Assembly: GCF_037975245.1 (NCBI RefSeq)
Contig: NC_092564.1
Coordinates: 28,750,984 to 28,814,983, forward strand
DNA from: Apostichopus japonicus
Taxonomy: Eukaryota > Echinodermata > Holothuroidea > Aspidochirotida > Stichopodidae
Length of the DNA: 64,000 nt
Direction of reading: 5' to 3'
Shown here: in pieces, positions 34,430-49,100 of the stretch
Position numbering within the stretch: the stretch's first letter is position 1
How the letters are laid out: each line of letters opens with the position of its first letter
Notes under the pieces: model-generated
Told to the model about the DNA's origin: nothing
The model's input: the letters and a program-made list of their open reading frames with translations, nothing else
Databases searched by the model: none
Position numbers and translations under genes: made by a program

Positions 34430-37300
34430 TTAGGGATAACCGGATAACCGTTAGTGCACTGGCCTAGTCATCTGACAATGTCACTGCTGTCATATGTGTT
34501 TACTCCTTGTTGTACTCTAGTACAGGGCTTTGCAGTGTGCCTCTCATGTCAACTTTTAACGCACACTGTCGTAAAATCAATGGTTAAAATATTTTTGTTG
34601 TATATATGTATGCATGTATTATCCCTATTTAAACTTTCTGAACTGTTTACTCTCTTTTTGTGTTGATTTTGATGAGTCAGTTCTTGCTAATATTTACAAC
34701 CCATCGCAATAGTTCATAAGTTTGACCAGTCAACTCTCATTTCAACAACTCAAGGTTAAAACTGAATATTTGCATGTTTTCCTAATGTTGCTTATTGCTT
34801 GCCGAGTAATAATGATTTAAAAGTATCTGTTCCACAAAACTGTTGAGAATCAAATCATATTCATTGGTTTATCGCATTGTAATCTTCGTGTGGTGCAAAA
34901 ATCTAGGGGAGTGTCTTAGTTTGACCAATTACAGCAATCTTATTTGCATAATACTTAGTAAATTGTTGACCAAACTCAAAAAGATGCTTTAAAGTTAACC
35001 AATATTGCTGTCTTCATCAGGAAATGATGGATAGTGTTGAGTACAACATTTAAATAATGTGTACTTGGTTTTGCTGATATCAGGAAAGGTCAGAGAAAAT
35101 ACACATATATATCAGATTTATCACAGTTTGAACAACTGAGATAGCCAGAATTATTTCATAATTATATATTTCATACTTCCATAAATAACTGTCTTCTCTT
35201 AAAATCCAGTGTTAAGGTTGTAAGAAATGATTGATGTTTATTTTCTTAGTGACTTTAAAATTAAGTGATTGGTTGGTATTAAATGTGGTTAATAAGATAG
35301 TATACTGTAATATAGCAGCTGTGTAATGTTTCAGGGGCATTTTCTGCTTATTAGAGGTTTTTTTGAATTTTTTTGAATTTGTTATTTGTGTAATCATGCA
35401 TCAATGCAGATATGCTTCAAGCTGTTAAATAGAAATTATACAAACAATGCATTTCCATTGCTATCTGTAACCTAACTAGTACTGTCTTCCAAATATAGCA
35501 GATTGTTGGGAATTGGGATATTAAAATCTGGCAGGTTATTAATGTAATATTCATAGCTTCTTTGACTTTTCATGTTGTTGCTAGTTTTCAAGGCAAACGT
35601 TCTCATTGTACAATCTCTACAACTTACATTGAAGCTCTGCATAGAAGCACCTGTGCATTATATATGTTGGATTCCCCTGTTTTTAATGTTAATAAGTGAA
35701 CCTGTCCATAATGAGATCTGCACTTATTTGCACCTGCTCTGATTGTCTTTCACAACCACAGTCAACAGAGCAAACATATTCTCTCGTAGCTGTTCGAATG
35801 ACAAACTCAGAGGAGGGGTGGGGAGGAGGGGTGGGGAGGAGGGAGGGGGTAGGTCGTGTGACATGTAGAGGATGTCTCTGTCAAGTTTGGCCCAAAGAGC
35901 TTTTAAAATTTAGAATCAACTCTTCTTAATCAAGTTTGCTAATTGCAGGTACTTTCCCTAACTATTGCATTATTACTATGAGTTTTCATGTGCAGTATTA
36001 TTCAAAAGGAGCTACAATTTAGTTCATAGCAAAATTTAGGGACAAAGTGGTCTCCTCTTGATTTTGAATCCATGGCTATTAACTCCAAATGATTTAATTT
36101 GAAGGTATGTCGATATTTCTTTCATTACCTTCTACTGGGAATGCATGTGAGCATCTGTTTCAGGACATCCTTATCATCACTCTGCTACAAACCCTAATTA
36201 GCATTGGATTAGTCGATTGTTATCTTGGGGTTGTAATTAGCATTGGATTAGTCGATCGTTATCTTGGGGTTGTAATTAGCATTTGATTAGTCCATTGTTA
36301 TCTTGGGCTTGGAAGCCTTTTGTCATTTATCTTCCCAAGAATGTTCGTTAATAATCAGTGTTAATTAAGCAATATACATTTCCAATGTAAGTCAATTAAA
36401 AGTATACAATGCTTGATGAAACTTGCATGAAATGTTTGATGTAACCTCCTCCCACCCTCCTCCCCCCCACCCCACCCCACCCTCCTTTCCAGAGGAGTTG
36501 CTGAGATGCAGTAACTTTGTCTCTTTCAACTGTTTACTACGTCCCTACAATAAAACCTGCTGATGGTCTCAGTGTATTTTGTGAATCATCAGAAATTCCA
36601 AAGGCTTTCTAGAGAGAAGAAATAAGTTGCATAGTGATTGCATTTGTATTCTATGACACAAAGCAAAAAGGAATGTTTACAATGATATGTACTGATCACA
36701 TATCTTACAAACATAATGAAATGTCTCTTCAACTCTTAGAATTAGATAAAGTTTGACTGACAGGAGAGAGAAACCAAAACAAAGTAATGATATGTTGATA
36801 AAGCATGAGTATTCTCAGCACACTGAATCAAATAGGAGTGAAAGGAATGCTTTGACAGATGGCAGCTTATTAAACAGTGTATATATCTAGTGAATAGTTG
36901 GTTGAGTTATCCTGATGTATTGTCATTACCTTGTCAGCATCCACTGCTGGCAGTTACATCTCTCATGGAGAGATATTAGTTGCATTCAAACTGTATGGTG
37001 AAAGGGTCAGAACCAAGCTTTAGTTTAACACCTAGTAAATTGATTGTATGTGTGTTTGTGTTATTGGCTTTTTTAGCACAATACTAAGTGTCAGAATCGA
37101 TTTGCACAGACTTTGTTGATGAGCATTAAATTGGATTTTTTGGTATTCTGTGCTTGATTGTGATATTTCTGTTGGGTGATTTTATGTGTTAAACTGTCAA
37201 CATTTGTGCATAGAAGGGAAGGTCTTTTAACGTGTACCGTTTTACATTACTTTGGTGCACACTTAGGTTTCACTCCATGGTTACACTCTTGTCAGTACAC
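34430..37300. other. Non-coding stretch with minor repeats
   Basis: No gene could be supported. It contains a G-rich tract at 35809-35853 (GGGGTGGGGAGGAGGGG repeated, G-quadruplex-like), a 39-bp unit repeated about three times at 36196-36307 (ATTAGCATTGGATTAGTCGA core) and a C-rich tract near 36448-36485. Confidence 0.5.
36196..36307. repeat. 39-bp unit, about three copies
   Basis: AATTAGCATTGGATTAGTCG followed by ATTGTTATCTTGGGGTTGT recurs at 39-bp spacing with three or four substitutions. Confidence 0.85.
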
Positions 37301-37302
37301 AC

Positions 37303-37430
<128 letters not shown>

Positions 37431-38089
37431 GTATTTAGAGCTTAAAGTAAGTACTGTTTCAAGTTTATGCTTGTTTCTGATGTACATTCTGATGTCAATG
37501 TGTATCAAAATACAAACAAAATTAGTCGTACTCTTCCACACAGTTTACTCTTCCACACAATTCCACACAATTCCACACAAAGTATTGTTGAGTCGAAAGA
37601 AAAATTATCATTGAAAATATATTTATGTGTTAACTGTTATCTATTGGCTTCCATATTATCAGTGAATTTGCAAGATAAGTAATATAAGTATGTCTTTGTT
37701 TAGTATTGAGTTTATTATAACCATGTATAACAATGCCAGTAATGTCAGTTTGATATTGGTTAGAGTGTTGACTATTAGGCCTACACAATTATCTAGTTCT
37801 TCATATTTCCCACCAATATATGTGCAACTAGTTTTATTTTAAAATATTGTATATCTATCAAATTTTGTTCAATGTAGGAAACTAAGATGACCTGCAAATT
37901 TTATTTATGTATTGAAATTATTTCCCTGTTTATGAAACTTTTACTGAACCAAATGGAACTTCTTTATCAGTTTCATGTCTGGTCTTCCATGTTATTGGTC
38001 ATGAAATGATACTTGAGCTTCTTCTTCTTCTTCCTCTGTGAAGTGTGTGGTTATTTTCATATGTTGAGTAGTTCAGGAGAATAAAACCT

Positions 38090-38183
38090 TTGGACACATA
38101 TATGAAACATATATGACACATATGAAACATGAAACATATATGACACATATATGAAACATATATGACACATATATGAAACATAT
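38090..38183. repeat. Short tandem array of ATATGAAAC / ATATGACAC units
   Basis: Alternating ATATGAAACAT and ATATGACACAT blocks repeat with an overall period near 20 bp. Confidence 0.9.
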
Positions 38184-41100
38184 AGTGAGTTATACAGTAC
38201 AGGATAATATATAGCGTTCCAACACATTTCCTTTAGTTCTGGGGGCCATTTTATAGTAAATTTTCAGAGTTGTAGATATATATTGGTAAATGCATCAAGA
38301 CAAATCCACAATTTTCCTTCTTTTTTTTCAGCACGGTGTCGGTTGTATGTAGATTCTTTACTTCCAAATATCCGGCTGATAAACTTTACTATTATAATGT
38401 GAATTTTTAATATTTTCAAATTAATACCTTACTAGTGTTGACACTGAAGCTAATGCCATTTTCAGTTCATGTGAAGATATTCCATATTTGGATTCACCAT
38501 TTACTAAATGTACTTTAAATATGGAAAATTGTAATAAACAACAATTATAATAAGAAAATTTTGATGCACAAGTGGCTTGATGATGTCATATTAAGAATTG
38601 ATCAAGTCTTCAGCCTCTTGTGAGAGGAAATGATGATTCTGTGATATCTCCTAAATGGTAGAAGATGTCCCAGTTCTCGGGGAAGTTTTCCCTGTTGCCG
38701 GGGAAGGTTTCCCTGGTTTAAAGGCCTACATATGTCAGTGTAAGAACCTTGTTGATCCCTACAGCGGACATCTTGTGTCGAAGCTGGCTGGCTGGCTTTC
38801 TTAATGAGCATATTCTTGGAGTGGATGTTAAAAGTTAATCAAAGACTGAACACTAAGAAACTTCTGTCAGCCTAGAGAATCTATTTAGAAAAATCAATGG
38901 AGATTAGAACTGTTGAATTCGTTGATGGTATAGATTTCAGTGACCACATAGCTATTAAAAGCTTTCTTGTGGGGTGATTTGGCCTGCCTTGGTACTCGTA
39001 CAACAAGGCTCGCAATGATCATTTGCTGATGTTGTGTTCCATCAAGTGGCTGACAAATGATTTAACATAAATTTCTCTATGAACAGTTCTACTGTAGTGG
39101 TTTGGTGACCTTTCTAATAGCTTATTGCATGATGTGTGTATGTTTTTAATTTTGGTCATACATTAGAAATCAGTGCGATATATTTTAATTCACATTTCAA
39201 TATGAAAATTGAGTTGATACTGATGTGCATCATATTATGTATCTTATGAGTAAAAGACATCAGAAGCATGTTTGTACTGTTTAAAATTTGAGAGGGTTGA
39301 GTTTATTTTGAAATAGTCATTTTTTGGGGTATATATGATAAACTCCTCTGGACTGTTGTTGTAAGGAAGTAAATTACTCCTGCCTAAAATTATTCTCATA
39401 AAACTATTTTACCTTGAAACCCCTTCTAGCTCTATCTTACCTTTTGATAGAGGTATATGGCTGTTCTTCTCTTGACCCCCTGGGCTGTTTTTATCCAGAG
39501 GAATTGTGGACCTAAACCATGATATCACAGACCTGGGAGGCCCAGAAATATCAATTATTATAGCTAAAATGACTCAACCTTTACAGATATGGAAAAAACA
39601 AAAACATCAAAAGTTGTGGTAATGTTTGAGACGTTAGTCATTAAAATGTTATTTAAAACCTTCCGTTACCTGCAATCTTATCCTTCAAACGAGCTTGATT
39701 GCCAAGTCTGTGGGCACATATGATACCTTATGTAGTAACATTTAATTGGATGTCTTCTCTATGCTAAGGTAGTTCCCAGATATCGTCTGTTAAACTATGA
39801 CATACAAACTGTACTATTGATGTATTCTGCTTTGAGATGGATTGGGCTGTTATTGTAAATTTTACTTAAAAGAAACATTTTCACTATGAATACCTGGTGA
39901 CCACTAACAGGGGTTTCCAGTAAATAGCTTCCACAATGTGGGATGCAGTCTGGTCTCAGACCTGCAACATTAATGTCAATAGTAGTACATAGTCATAATT
40001 ATACTTTAGTGAACGGTCTGCTTTATCATGTGGAGTTACTATAAACAGCCATCTAAAAATACCCCCTCCCCCCACACCTGTAACAGGATATGCAGATATG
40101 GGTTGAACAGATTGGGTCTGCACTATGCATTGGGCATTGCAAAATGCAGCAGGTACCTCTCTTTGCTGAAGGCCAGTAGAACCTGGTTAATCAGCTTATA
40201 GTGTGACGACGAAACTAATACCAATCTCTTGGGTAAAACCTTCCCGTTAATTGAAGTTAAATCACTGTCTTGAAGGTTAATAATACTTAAGTGTTTTTGT
40301 GGGGGTTGTGTCTCCACTCAACTCAATTCTAGACTGTATTTCTTATTTAACCAATCAATTGGAGATTAGCATGTAAACTGGATGGATTATGTGTATTGTT
40401 AATGTATCAGAAAAAAAATATACATGTAAACCAGAAGCTGGCCTCATTATTCATTGAATAAATTCATGTAGGTCTATATAAGACAAATCAAGAACACATT
40501 TTTATTAGAGCTAATTAGCTAATGTGGCTTTAATACCATGGTTAGGGTTAGACATCTCAGTTGTTAGTACACAGGACATGTATTTCTATAACTCTGTAAT
40601 GAATACTGTCTTAGAGCTCTTTCAAATCTGCTTTGCAATTTCAAGGCTACATTTTGTCTTCATGATTTGCTTATTTCCCTAAATATTTAAAAAGCACAAT
40701 TTATGCTGAAACCCATCGACTGCCATTCCTTAGTTTTAATGAACAGAAATGAAGTTCACTGGTTCTATTTACTGATCTATTTCCGAATTCTTATCTCAAT
40801 TTATATCACTGTCAACCATTGATTAGCAAAACATTATCCAGCACCCCCTCCCCCATACCCCTCCCCCATACCCCTCCCCTGCACCCTCTCCCTCCCACAG
40901 GCACATACATTCACACACAAAAAGAGTGTGGCTTCTGAAGAAAGAAAGTACCTACAGTATATTATCATTAACTACTACGCCAATGCGAATAGCCCCCTAC
41001 ATGCGACCCACACCCTCCCACCCACACCAACCGCCTATACCCTTCACCATTCTCACACAGACTCGTCTTGATGTAATTAAGGTCAAATCAAACTGATCCC

Positions 41101-43440
41101 ACTTTAAACCCCAGCCCCCAGTATTATTAAAAGGAAGGGCACCCATGACATTAGCTGAAAGTCAAGCTGGGTTGAATGTGTCGGCATACCCTGTCTGCAA
41201 TAACATAATACTCTTACATGTTACATGAGAACAGGGTGCCTTCTGTGGTTGTAATGAGGGAACCTCGGGAATTCTTACAGTAAGTGCAAGAAAACATTTT
41301 GAGTGCTTATAAAGCCTTTATTGAAGGCAACTTCACAAATTCCCGAGTAGATTATTGCAATGCGCCTATTCGATGGCTCCGCTCATCTGTAAATCCAATA
41401 AAGGAGATGTTTAATTGGGTAGCGCTGAACATGCTGGCGAGTTTCATACTTCAATGAATGGTTTAACGCAGTCGATTTGATGAGATTTTTATCGGAATGG
41501 AGCGGAAACAGGCAACGCCTTTGTGGTGAAATGAATTCGAAATGAGTCACATTGAATCAACTTGTTATGGAACTAGACTTCATTGGTTGCTGATTGTTAT
41601 TTGTTCAACGCCCTTCGTTTGGAAATGATGGGGGGAAAGATTCGTGAGAAAGGAGGGGCACTACAGGATCAGAAATCCTGAGGATTCACTTTGTGCAAAA
41701 TGACGTAAAGTTTATCAACACTACAAGTATGCCAATAGCTCTTACACATTTCAGTGCACATTTTCAGCATACAGTTCCAATACACTGCAGCAACACAAGT
41801 CCACTTAAGTTTGTCAAGATTCTTGGGAAAAGTAATGACTGAATCACGCAAATAGTTGATGATTAAAACAACAAAAACACGGAAACGACTTGAAACAGCG
41901 ATACGAATGACATTTCATACAAAAACAAACGTCTTGACGTATCGGATCTTTTACTTGATTTACAGATAAGCTTAGTCATCGAACTACATTAATGGTCAGT
42001 AGTCGTTATACTTCGGAGAAGACAATGAGACCTGCTCTTCTCGCAAAACTTGCCATTAAACGACGGACAGACTGATGTGAACAAATATTTGGGTCAAAGG
42101 GTAGTTGACTGACAGGACCCACTCCTGAATTGAATTTCCTTCGTTTCTTCAAATAAAGTAACTGACGCAATGCCCTCCGTCAATGATTGAATCATACTCA
42201 AGATTAACATCATTCTAACGTGTTCCATTTCGTCTTCTACGAATAATTCCATCGCGGTGTCGGCTATTGAAAAGATGTCCTCAATCAGGCCACATGATCG
42301 AAAGTGAAGAAATAATGCCTCGGTGACATATGATGTATAGTCCGAGAGGACAACGTAACCCCCCCCCCCCCACACCCTGTCCTCTCTCCCCCTGCATGGA
42401 GTCGAACCTAAGGAGCCTCGGCTCAATTATGCCAATTGAGGGGAAATATCTTAACATGGAAACAATGAAAAAAGGATATTGAGGTTGCAATGATGCAATA
42501 TGCCGAATATTTTGTTTGATGTTTTCGTGATAATGTGTTTACAAGGATTGACACATCTGGATTTCTGCTGACCTCAAATGACATCAACAAAAGCAACAAT
42601 CTACTTTCAATTTCAACATCTACAACACCGAAACCGTTGCACCTCGTCTAGTCAAATATATTAGGCTGTATCACATCAGACAGTTCAAGTTAAAGCAAAG
42701 AAACTATAGGCATGCTACAAGCCTACAAGCATAGCCCAATCAGTCGGTTTGCCTTGATGTAAGTAAATAGGGACAATCTATCATGCCAGTCCCTGCTCGA
42801 AATGATCTAGTTGTATAAGTTCAGGCATATGGACATTGTCAAATCTTCGTTACTGTTTAAAAAAGAGATTCATTCCATAATAGGAAGTACCATGGTACAG
42901 AAACAAGACTGAATATTGCATGAGTTCTAATGATTACTTTTAATGAAACAGAGCTGGATGAAAAGTACAAATTGATGCTTACTACACAGCACCACCAGTC
43001 TCGGCTAATGATGTCAATCGAATGGTGTTGTTTGGATTGCTGTTTGTGTTGGGTACAACCTTTTCTTCGACCCACAACTGAGCCACACCCAAAACTGTCT
43101 ATACTGAAACCACTACATGCATGATTAAATTATAATCCTATTCTCAACAATGGAAGTGGAAATCATATAGGGATTTCTGACAACATGTATGCATTCATGG
43201 TTGAACAATAAACAGAGCGCTCTTGACCTGAGTTTTTGAATCAACACAAAGATGAGGGCAACTGTATGTCTATATCACCGAGGGAGCTCGCTGCAAACTT
43301 CAATTCAAAGCTCGAGTATTCAATTGTTTGTCGTGTAAGATCCTGCACCGCAAAATTATTTGTTAGATCCGTTTTTGAAACTCATGTTGGGTTGCGGTTT
43401 CAAACAAATTTTCGAAATGCACCACTTGACTTTTAATTTC
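38184..43440. other. Long stretch with no supported gene
   Basis: I find no exon chain or RNA gene. Notable are C-rich tracts near 40058, 40846-40890 (a CCCCATACCCCTCC repeat) and 42360 (C12). A minus-strand open frame at 42426-42094 has a somewhat protein-like tail but no start context, acceptor or family match. Confidence 0.4.
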
Positions 43441-43444
43441 ATTT

Positions 43445-43646
43445 TTTTTCTGGTGGGAGGACCCCTACCCCTACACCCTTTGTAGGATCGGCTTCAATGA
43501 CCCCAATGCGGTCCCTCTCCTTTATGGAATCCTTCATTCACCTCTGGCCCAAACAGAGTAAAAGTTCAGGCAAACAGTCAGGGTAGTTTGAAGTTGCCCT
43601 CCCCCACCCGCCCCCAGTCCCACCTTTGAAATCCTGTGCACGCCAT
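43445..43646. repeat. Dispersed repeat ending in CTGTGCACGCCATTG
   Basis: It carries the CGGCTTCAATGACCCC block shared with 150-245. It ends with the inverse of the CA(A/G)TGGCGT(A/G)CACAG motif that begins the neighbouring element at 43851. Confidence 0.45.
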
Positions 43647-43850
43647 TGTTTGTGGGGGGGGGTGTTTTCATAAAAAACAAAGTTTCGGAAGGAGTTGATG
43701 CCAATTGTCTTCGCGCACGTTGCCCTTTTGCGAAAGATTCGCCGTGAAAGAGACGCCAGCTCCCCTGTCCCCACCTTCCCCACAGAATATCATCATCTGT
43801 ATTCATGTGCACATTGCGAGGACAATCGGTTAATTGTAAATTTAAACCAG

Positions 43851-44190
43851 TGGCGTACACAGTATTACAAAGGCGTGTGGGGTTTAATATTTTCCCGACT
43901 GAAGTTTAGGTAGTAACCCGAATAATAGGATGTTGCCGTAGGGTCATTAAAGTCGACTCCCGTATATGGGGGAGGGGGTCCTCCACAGAGGCATATTTAG
44001 ATTATAAGTTAGGGCTGTATAAGTGCCTCTACAAACAGAAGGTTGTGCTAAAAAAAGAAATTCAAAATCTCCCCGACTGATTTAGTTAGAGGCTCGAACC
44101 TATGGTATACAGGACCAGAGATGAATCTTTGATATTATAGATTAGGCGGGGTCCTGCCATGCCCCCCGGCCTCCACCCTTGCGCACGCAC
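43851..44190. mobile_element. Short element with GTGGCGTACACAG-type ends
   Basis: It begins CAGTGGCGTACACAG and ends ACCCTTGCGCACGCAC, whose inverse GTGCGTGCGCAAGGGT matches the start loosely. The interior is rich in G and C runs (GGGGGAGGGGG, GCCCCCCGGCC). It is probably the same broad class as 18801-19147. Confidence 0.4.
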
Positions 44191-45704
44191 TCCCGACATC
44201 CCCATTTGATTGAGCAAATAAAAATATTCAGATGTAAACAAATTTCCAGACCATGACTTTGAGTATGTTTACAATATTAGTCAAACACATGGGTAAGAAC
44301 ATGCCTTCACCTAAATACTTTATGCTTCAGAAATCAAAACCAGGTAACCATAAACATTTTCCTTCCCAGAATACTAAAGAAAATGGCAAATGAACCATAC
44401 AGTATAGCTACTGTTGGCTGGGAGAGAGCTAATCGCATTCACAGATTAGCAGCACGTTTTAGTAAACCATTATATGTAAACTGTGTCTTCGACCGGCTCT
44501 ATCCTCAGCTTAATCTGTTAGTGCCGAAACATCATTCGAGCCGACAGACAATGGTGCTTAACATATATAAATTGCGTGAAATATCATATCCCAGAATATA
44601 AAAAGTAGTAACGAATGTGAAATCAAGACATCTGTTTCGGCGCATTAGTTTCAAGACGTTATTTTGGACGTCATTCATTGTAAACTGAGGCAGGGCACGA
44701 TTTCATGAACGCCTGAAAATATTCATTCTCTCTGTCTTTGCGAATGAGCCAAAATGTTTGAGGAAAAAGCAGAAAGTAACTTTACATATGTTGGTGATAG
44801 TTTATTATCCCTCCCCCCACCCTACCCGGACCTCCAATATACCGTGAAGAAAAAAAGATATGTTGACACCCTTAAGATTGATATTGTGTTGGTCGTATAG
44901 GCCTATATTGGCTGTATCGGAATGCAGTGCATGACATTAACATCTGTACAATATCGTATCAAAATGATCAATTATTCCTACATGTAGTGATAATTCGTTT
45001 CTAAGTTCAACAATGCGGAAAGTACCGTGCTTTGTAGCAAATTACGAACTTAGACTAGTTTCATATGGCATGTGGTTAGTCATCCGCGTTACTGATTCCT
45101 GCATGCAAAATGTCACCAAGATTGGATGGATCTTATGATTTCAATAAGTTGCGACTAATTTCTTATAGAAATATGCACAAATCAATTCGCGTGCACTGAA
45201 CCAAATATCAAATTCATAAAATTTGGAAACTGATCAATTTATATTTTATTTTTTATTTTTTTTCAACTGCTGATTGATGTGGGTAACTGAATCATGTACA
45301 GACTATAATAAAATTAATTTCTATGAGCAATTCGTTATTAACTACTTTAAAAAAAATCAAGGCTGCTAAGATATTATTCAACTTATTGCAGCAAGTTTCC
45401 TTGTGAAAATAACTTGCTTATAAAAAATAAGTGAGTCAAATATTTGAATGGCACCTTGTAACTTTTCATTACATATCACCTTATTGGATCCTCTAAGCAC
45501 ATTTACATTATGAGCCACTCGATCGGACAAGAATATTTACTTTACTCGATTTAATTGTCTCCTGAGTCTGCAAATATCTAAGCGCTAAGTTAAGAATAGC
45601 AATTCTATATTTAGTTTCACTAAGAAAATACAGCAAAATTGAAAGGAGGGGGCTCTAAATAGGCCCTATTTGTATGATAAAGAAATTCAGAACTTTTTCC
45701 AATA

Positions 45705-45795
45705 CAGTGACGGATCTAGAATGGCTGCCCGGTTGGCAGCCCGGCAGCCCCACGGGCCGACCGCCCGGCACCCCTCCGTGGATCCGCCACTTGAA
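45705..45795. mobile_element. 90-bp GC-rich inverted-repeat element
   Basis: AGTGACGGATCTA at the left is mirrored by GTGGATCCGCCACT at the right. The core is far more GC-rich (GCCCGGCAGCCCC) than the AT-rich surroundings. It is probably a miniature element or solo end. No target duplication is clear. Confidence 0.5.
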
Positions 45796-46146
45796 CATAA
45801 CGCACAAAGAAAGATGGTTCGATGGCGCTATAACACAATTCTGAGAGGTATAAAGGTTTCACGCTAAAGAGAGAAACGATAGAGTGTACGAATTAAGTGA
45901 AAGAGCGCCACCTCTACAGTGGTGTGAATTTCAATGCAATGAATAGTACAGTGACTAGAACAAACGTCATATGATCCACAGTTTCATTGCCAGGCCTAGC
46001 CTATATGTACACGAAACAGATGACCAATATCCGAATGTAGTGGAAGTAGCGTAACTGAAGTCTAATGATTAACGAGACCAAAGACTTGAAGATATTGATC
46101 ATATTACAACACATTTATACTCATCGAACTATTTTGGTTTGTGAAA

Positions 46147-49100
46147 ATGATTAAGGCAATACTCATTTTCAATAACCATGGGAAGCCTAGACTTGCGAAA
46201 TTTTTCACTCATTATGTGAGTTACTTTTAGTTTGGTAAATAGATAGCACAGGCTTTGGGCCTAGGCCTATGCCTAGGCTAGCTTAACTTAACCTAGGGCC
46301 TAGGACTAGCCCTGCAGGCCTAAGGTAGTCCAAAGTCGAATGTATAAATCAATCCCATCGTAACGTTAGGGCTAACCTGTGCCCTAACTTAGCCTAAAAC
46401 TTAGCCTGTAGGGTATATGTATGCATGTATTTACCACAGTGCAAACAAGTGTAAGTTCATAATATCATTAGCCTACACAGTGAATAGCCCAATAATCTAA
46501 TTATGTATCTTTTCCAGCTCAACAACCTTCTTGTTTGTAGGCCCTGAATAGAACAACTGCTTGGTCAAATAGGAAGAAAAGGTCCCAGTAACCTGATAGC
46601 CCTGGGGACAAACATGTCTTCCATTTTGTTACCAATTGCTATGTAGGGTGGCCTGACCTCCAGCATTTATAGGCCAGACAGTTTGGCAATTAAGTACACT
46701 GGTATCCATTCGATATGACCTGCTGCATATCAAAGATCACATGTTTCAAGTATTTCTAATAATCATATTTGAAGCAAAACTAAATCACTATTTACAGATC
46801 CTACAGCTGCATATTTTGAAAGCTATATTTTGGCTAACTTGCTTCTGTACTATACTGGCTTACACATAAGATTATAGTACCATGGTGGGTCCAGTAACTA
46901 TTTAAGTGTAGTCTGCTTAAATAAATGAGTGCAATTTGTCTGGAATCTACTTGGATGACCCCATTGCTAGGACTTTCCTGTTGTGCTTCTTATTCATCAA
47001 TATCTATAACGCACTTAAGGTCATCTAAGTGAATTGTGGATGCAGACCAGGGAGGCTGCTATTATTTTTGTTGGGGAAAAAATTTATGTTGCTTTATAAT
47101 TGACAAAATGAATTTGCATTTTTTATGATTTTACTTTCCTAGAACGAAGACGACCAGCAACAGATTGTTCGGGAGACATTCCATTTAGTGTCCAAGCGAG
47201 ATGACAATGTCTGTAACTTTTTAGAAGGTGGCACGTAAGTATCTCTTCTACCTAATCATATTCTACTAAGGGAACAGGTTAAGCATACCAAATGCAAAGT
47301 CTCTGTCTTCCTCCTCATTTGCAGGATAAATGTGAAAAAAACATTTTATATAATGGTTGTGATCAGCAAAACATGATTGTCATAAAGAAAACACCTTACA
47401 AAGCATATATACTAACTCATCTACACAGCAGTAACATGTCCATGATGTGAAGTTTGTATATGGAATAAAAATCATTCTGATGATCAATAGGACAGATAAC
47501 AACATTTACTCTTTCAGAATCTGATAATCTTGATATCTTTTGGCTGATACCAGAAAGTCTTTGAGCTCTAAGAGTTGGTATGAACGTGATATTAGTTTAG
47601 AAACTCATTTTAGTTTCGTAACATTTTCATTCGCTGTAACTTCACATTTCAAAGTTTAAATATTGTGGACACATTATAGAAAATTAACTTCAACCATAAG
47701 TTTCAACCAGTTCAACCATATCAATTTCTAAGTTGCCAGTGAGTAATAATTCTAATCATGGCTTCAGATGTGAGACTTACATGCTGTCACATTGCTTTTG
47801 ATGGAACTTAAGTCACATTTCATTTGAAAGTATTAAATCTCTTTGCTAAACAATGCTGAATTGTTATCCTCTTGTGATTGTTTTATGTTGTTTACAGTTA
47901 TAGTAAAGCTTTTTTTCTTTAACCATTTCCTTTCTAATGTGGGGACCCTCAATATGATACATCACTTACTGATCATTGTTTTTAAAACATAATTTGCAGA
48001 ATGAAGTATGATAATATTCATCATTGAGGGTGCATGCTAAATGTTGTTATTGTGGCACTGCCCCTTAACACATCTACTTTTATTTTCTCTTATCCTTTTG
48101 TTGTTCAGGCTGATTGGTGGAGCAGATTACAGATTGGTCTACAGACATTATGCAACTCTCTATTTTGTCTTTTGCGTTGATTCATCAGAGAGTGAACTGG
48201 GAATTCTAGATTTAATCCAGGTATGCACCACATTTATGCATGTGTGGAATTGACATGTTTGTGCATGAAGGTAAAATTACTTTTTTACTTTACTAAAACA
48301 TAGAAAGTACAGGAGAGAACAAAATCTTTGTTTACTGTAGCTCATTGTCCAGCCTTACAGTAATTTACATTGTAAGTGTATGAATGTTGTAACTGATGCA
48401 ACTAAATTGCATTGAGCTATCTATGATTGAGATGGATGTGTTTCGTATTTTCCCTTCATTTGTCAGATTTTAACAGAGGTAATAGTAATGGTGAAAAGTA
48501 GCCTGTTCTGATTATTAACTGATTACCATGCTGAGGTTTTAAAATTATTACTGAAAGTCAGGAATTCATGAAATTGAATGCTTCCAATTGTGGTAATGGA
48601 GACAGCAAACATTCCTTGGTTAATAATATTCACCCTCTGCTCTAGTCATATGATTGTGTGTTTAGCTTTCCAGTTACAACTCACAACTGTTTACAACATG
48701 CTCTGTTAGATTTAGTAGTTGAGCAAATGCTATAATATGGTTTTCTTTTTGCTTCTTCAGGTTTTTGTCGAAACTTTAGATAAGTGCTTTGAGAATGTCT
48801 GTGAACTGGATCTTATATTTCATATAGATAAGGTAAGCCTGAGTTGTATGGACCTCTCAGGAATTCATCAGTTTGGCCATTGACATTTATTTCAATGAAT
48901 GCAAAAAGGAAGTTTTTTTTAGAATCATTTAACATTTTAATTTTAAAAGCTGTTCTAACTGGTAACAAAAGTTCATGCTTAATCTGAGAATGATCAGTGG
49001 ACATGTCTTTGATCATCTGTGTTTGATGAAGATTTGAATAAATTTGACAAATGAGAAGCAATTACACATGTGGTTAATTACATACATGTGTTTTACCTTA

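Noticed and set aside
42094-42426. Minus-strand coding exon (110 codons)
   Set aside because: The C-terminal half looks protein-like, but the frame begins in a poly-G tract, has no acceptor or partner exon, and matches no family I recognise.
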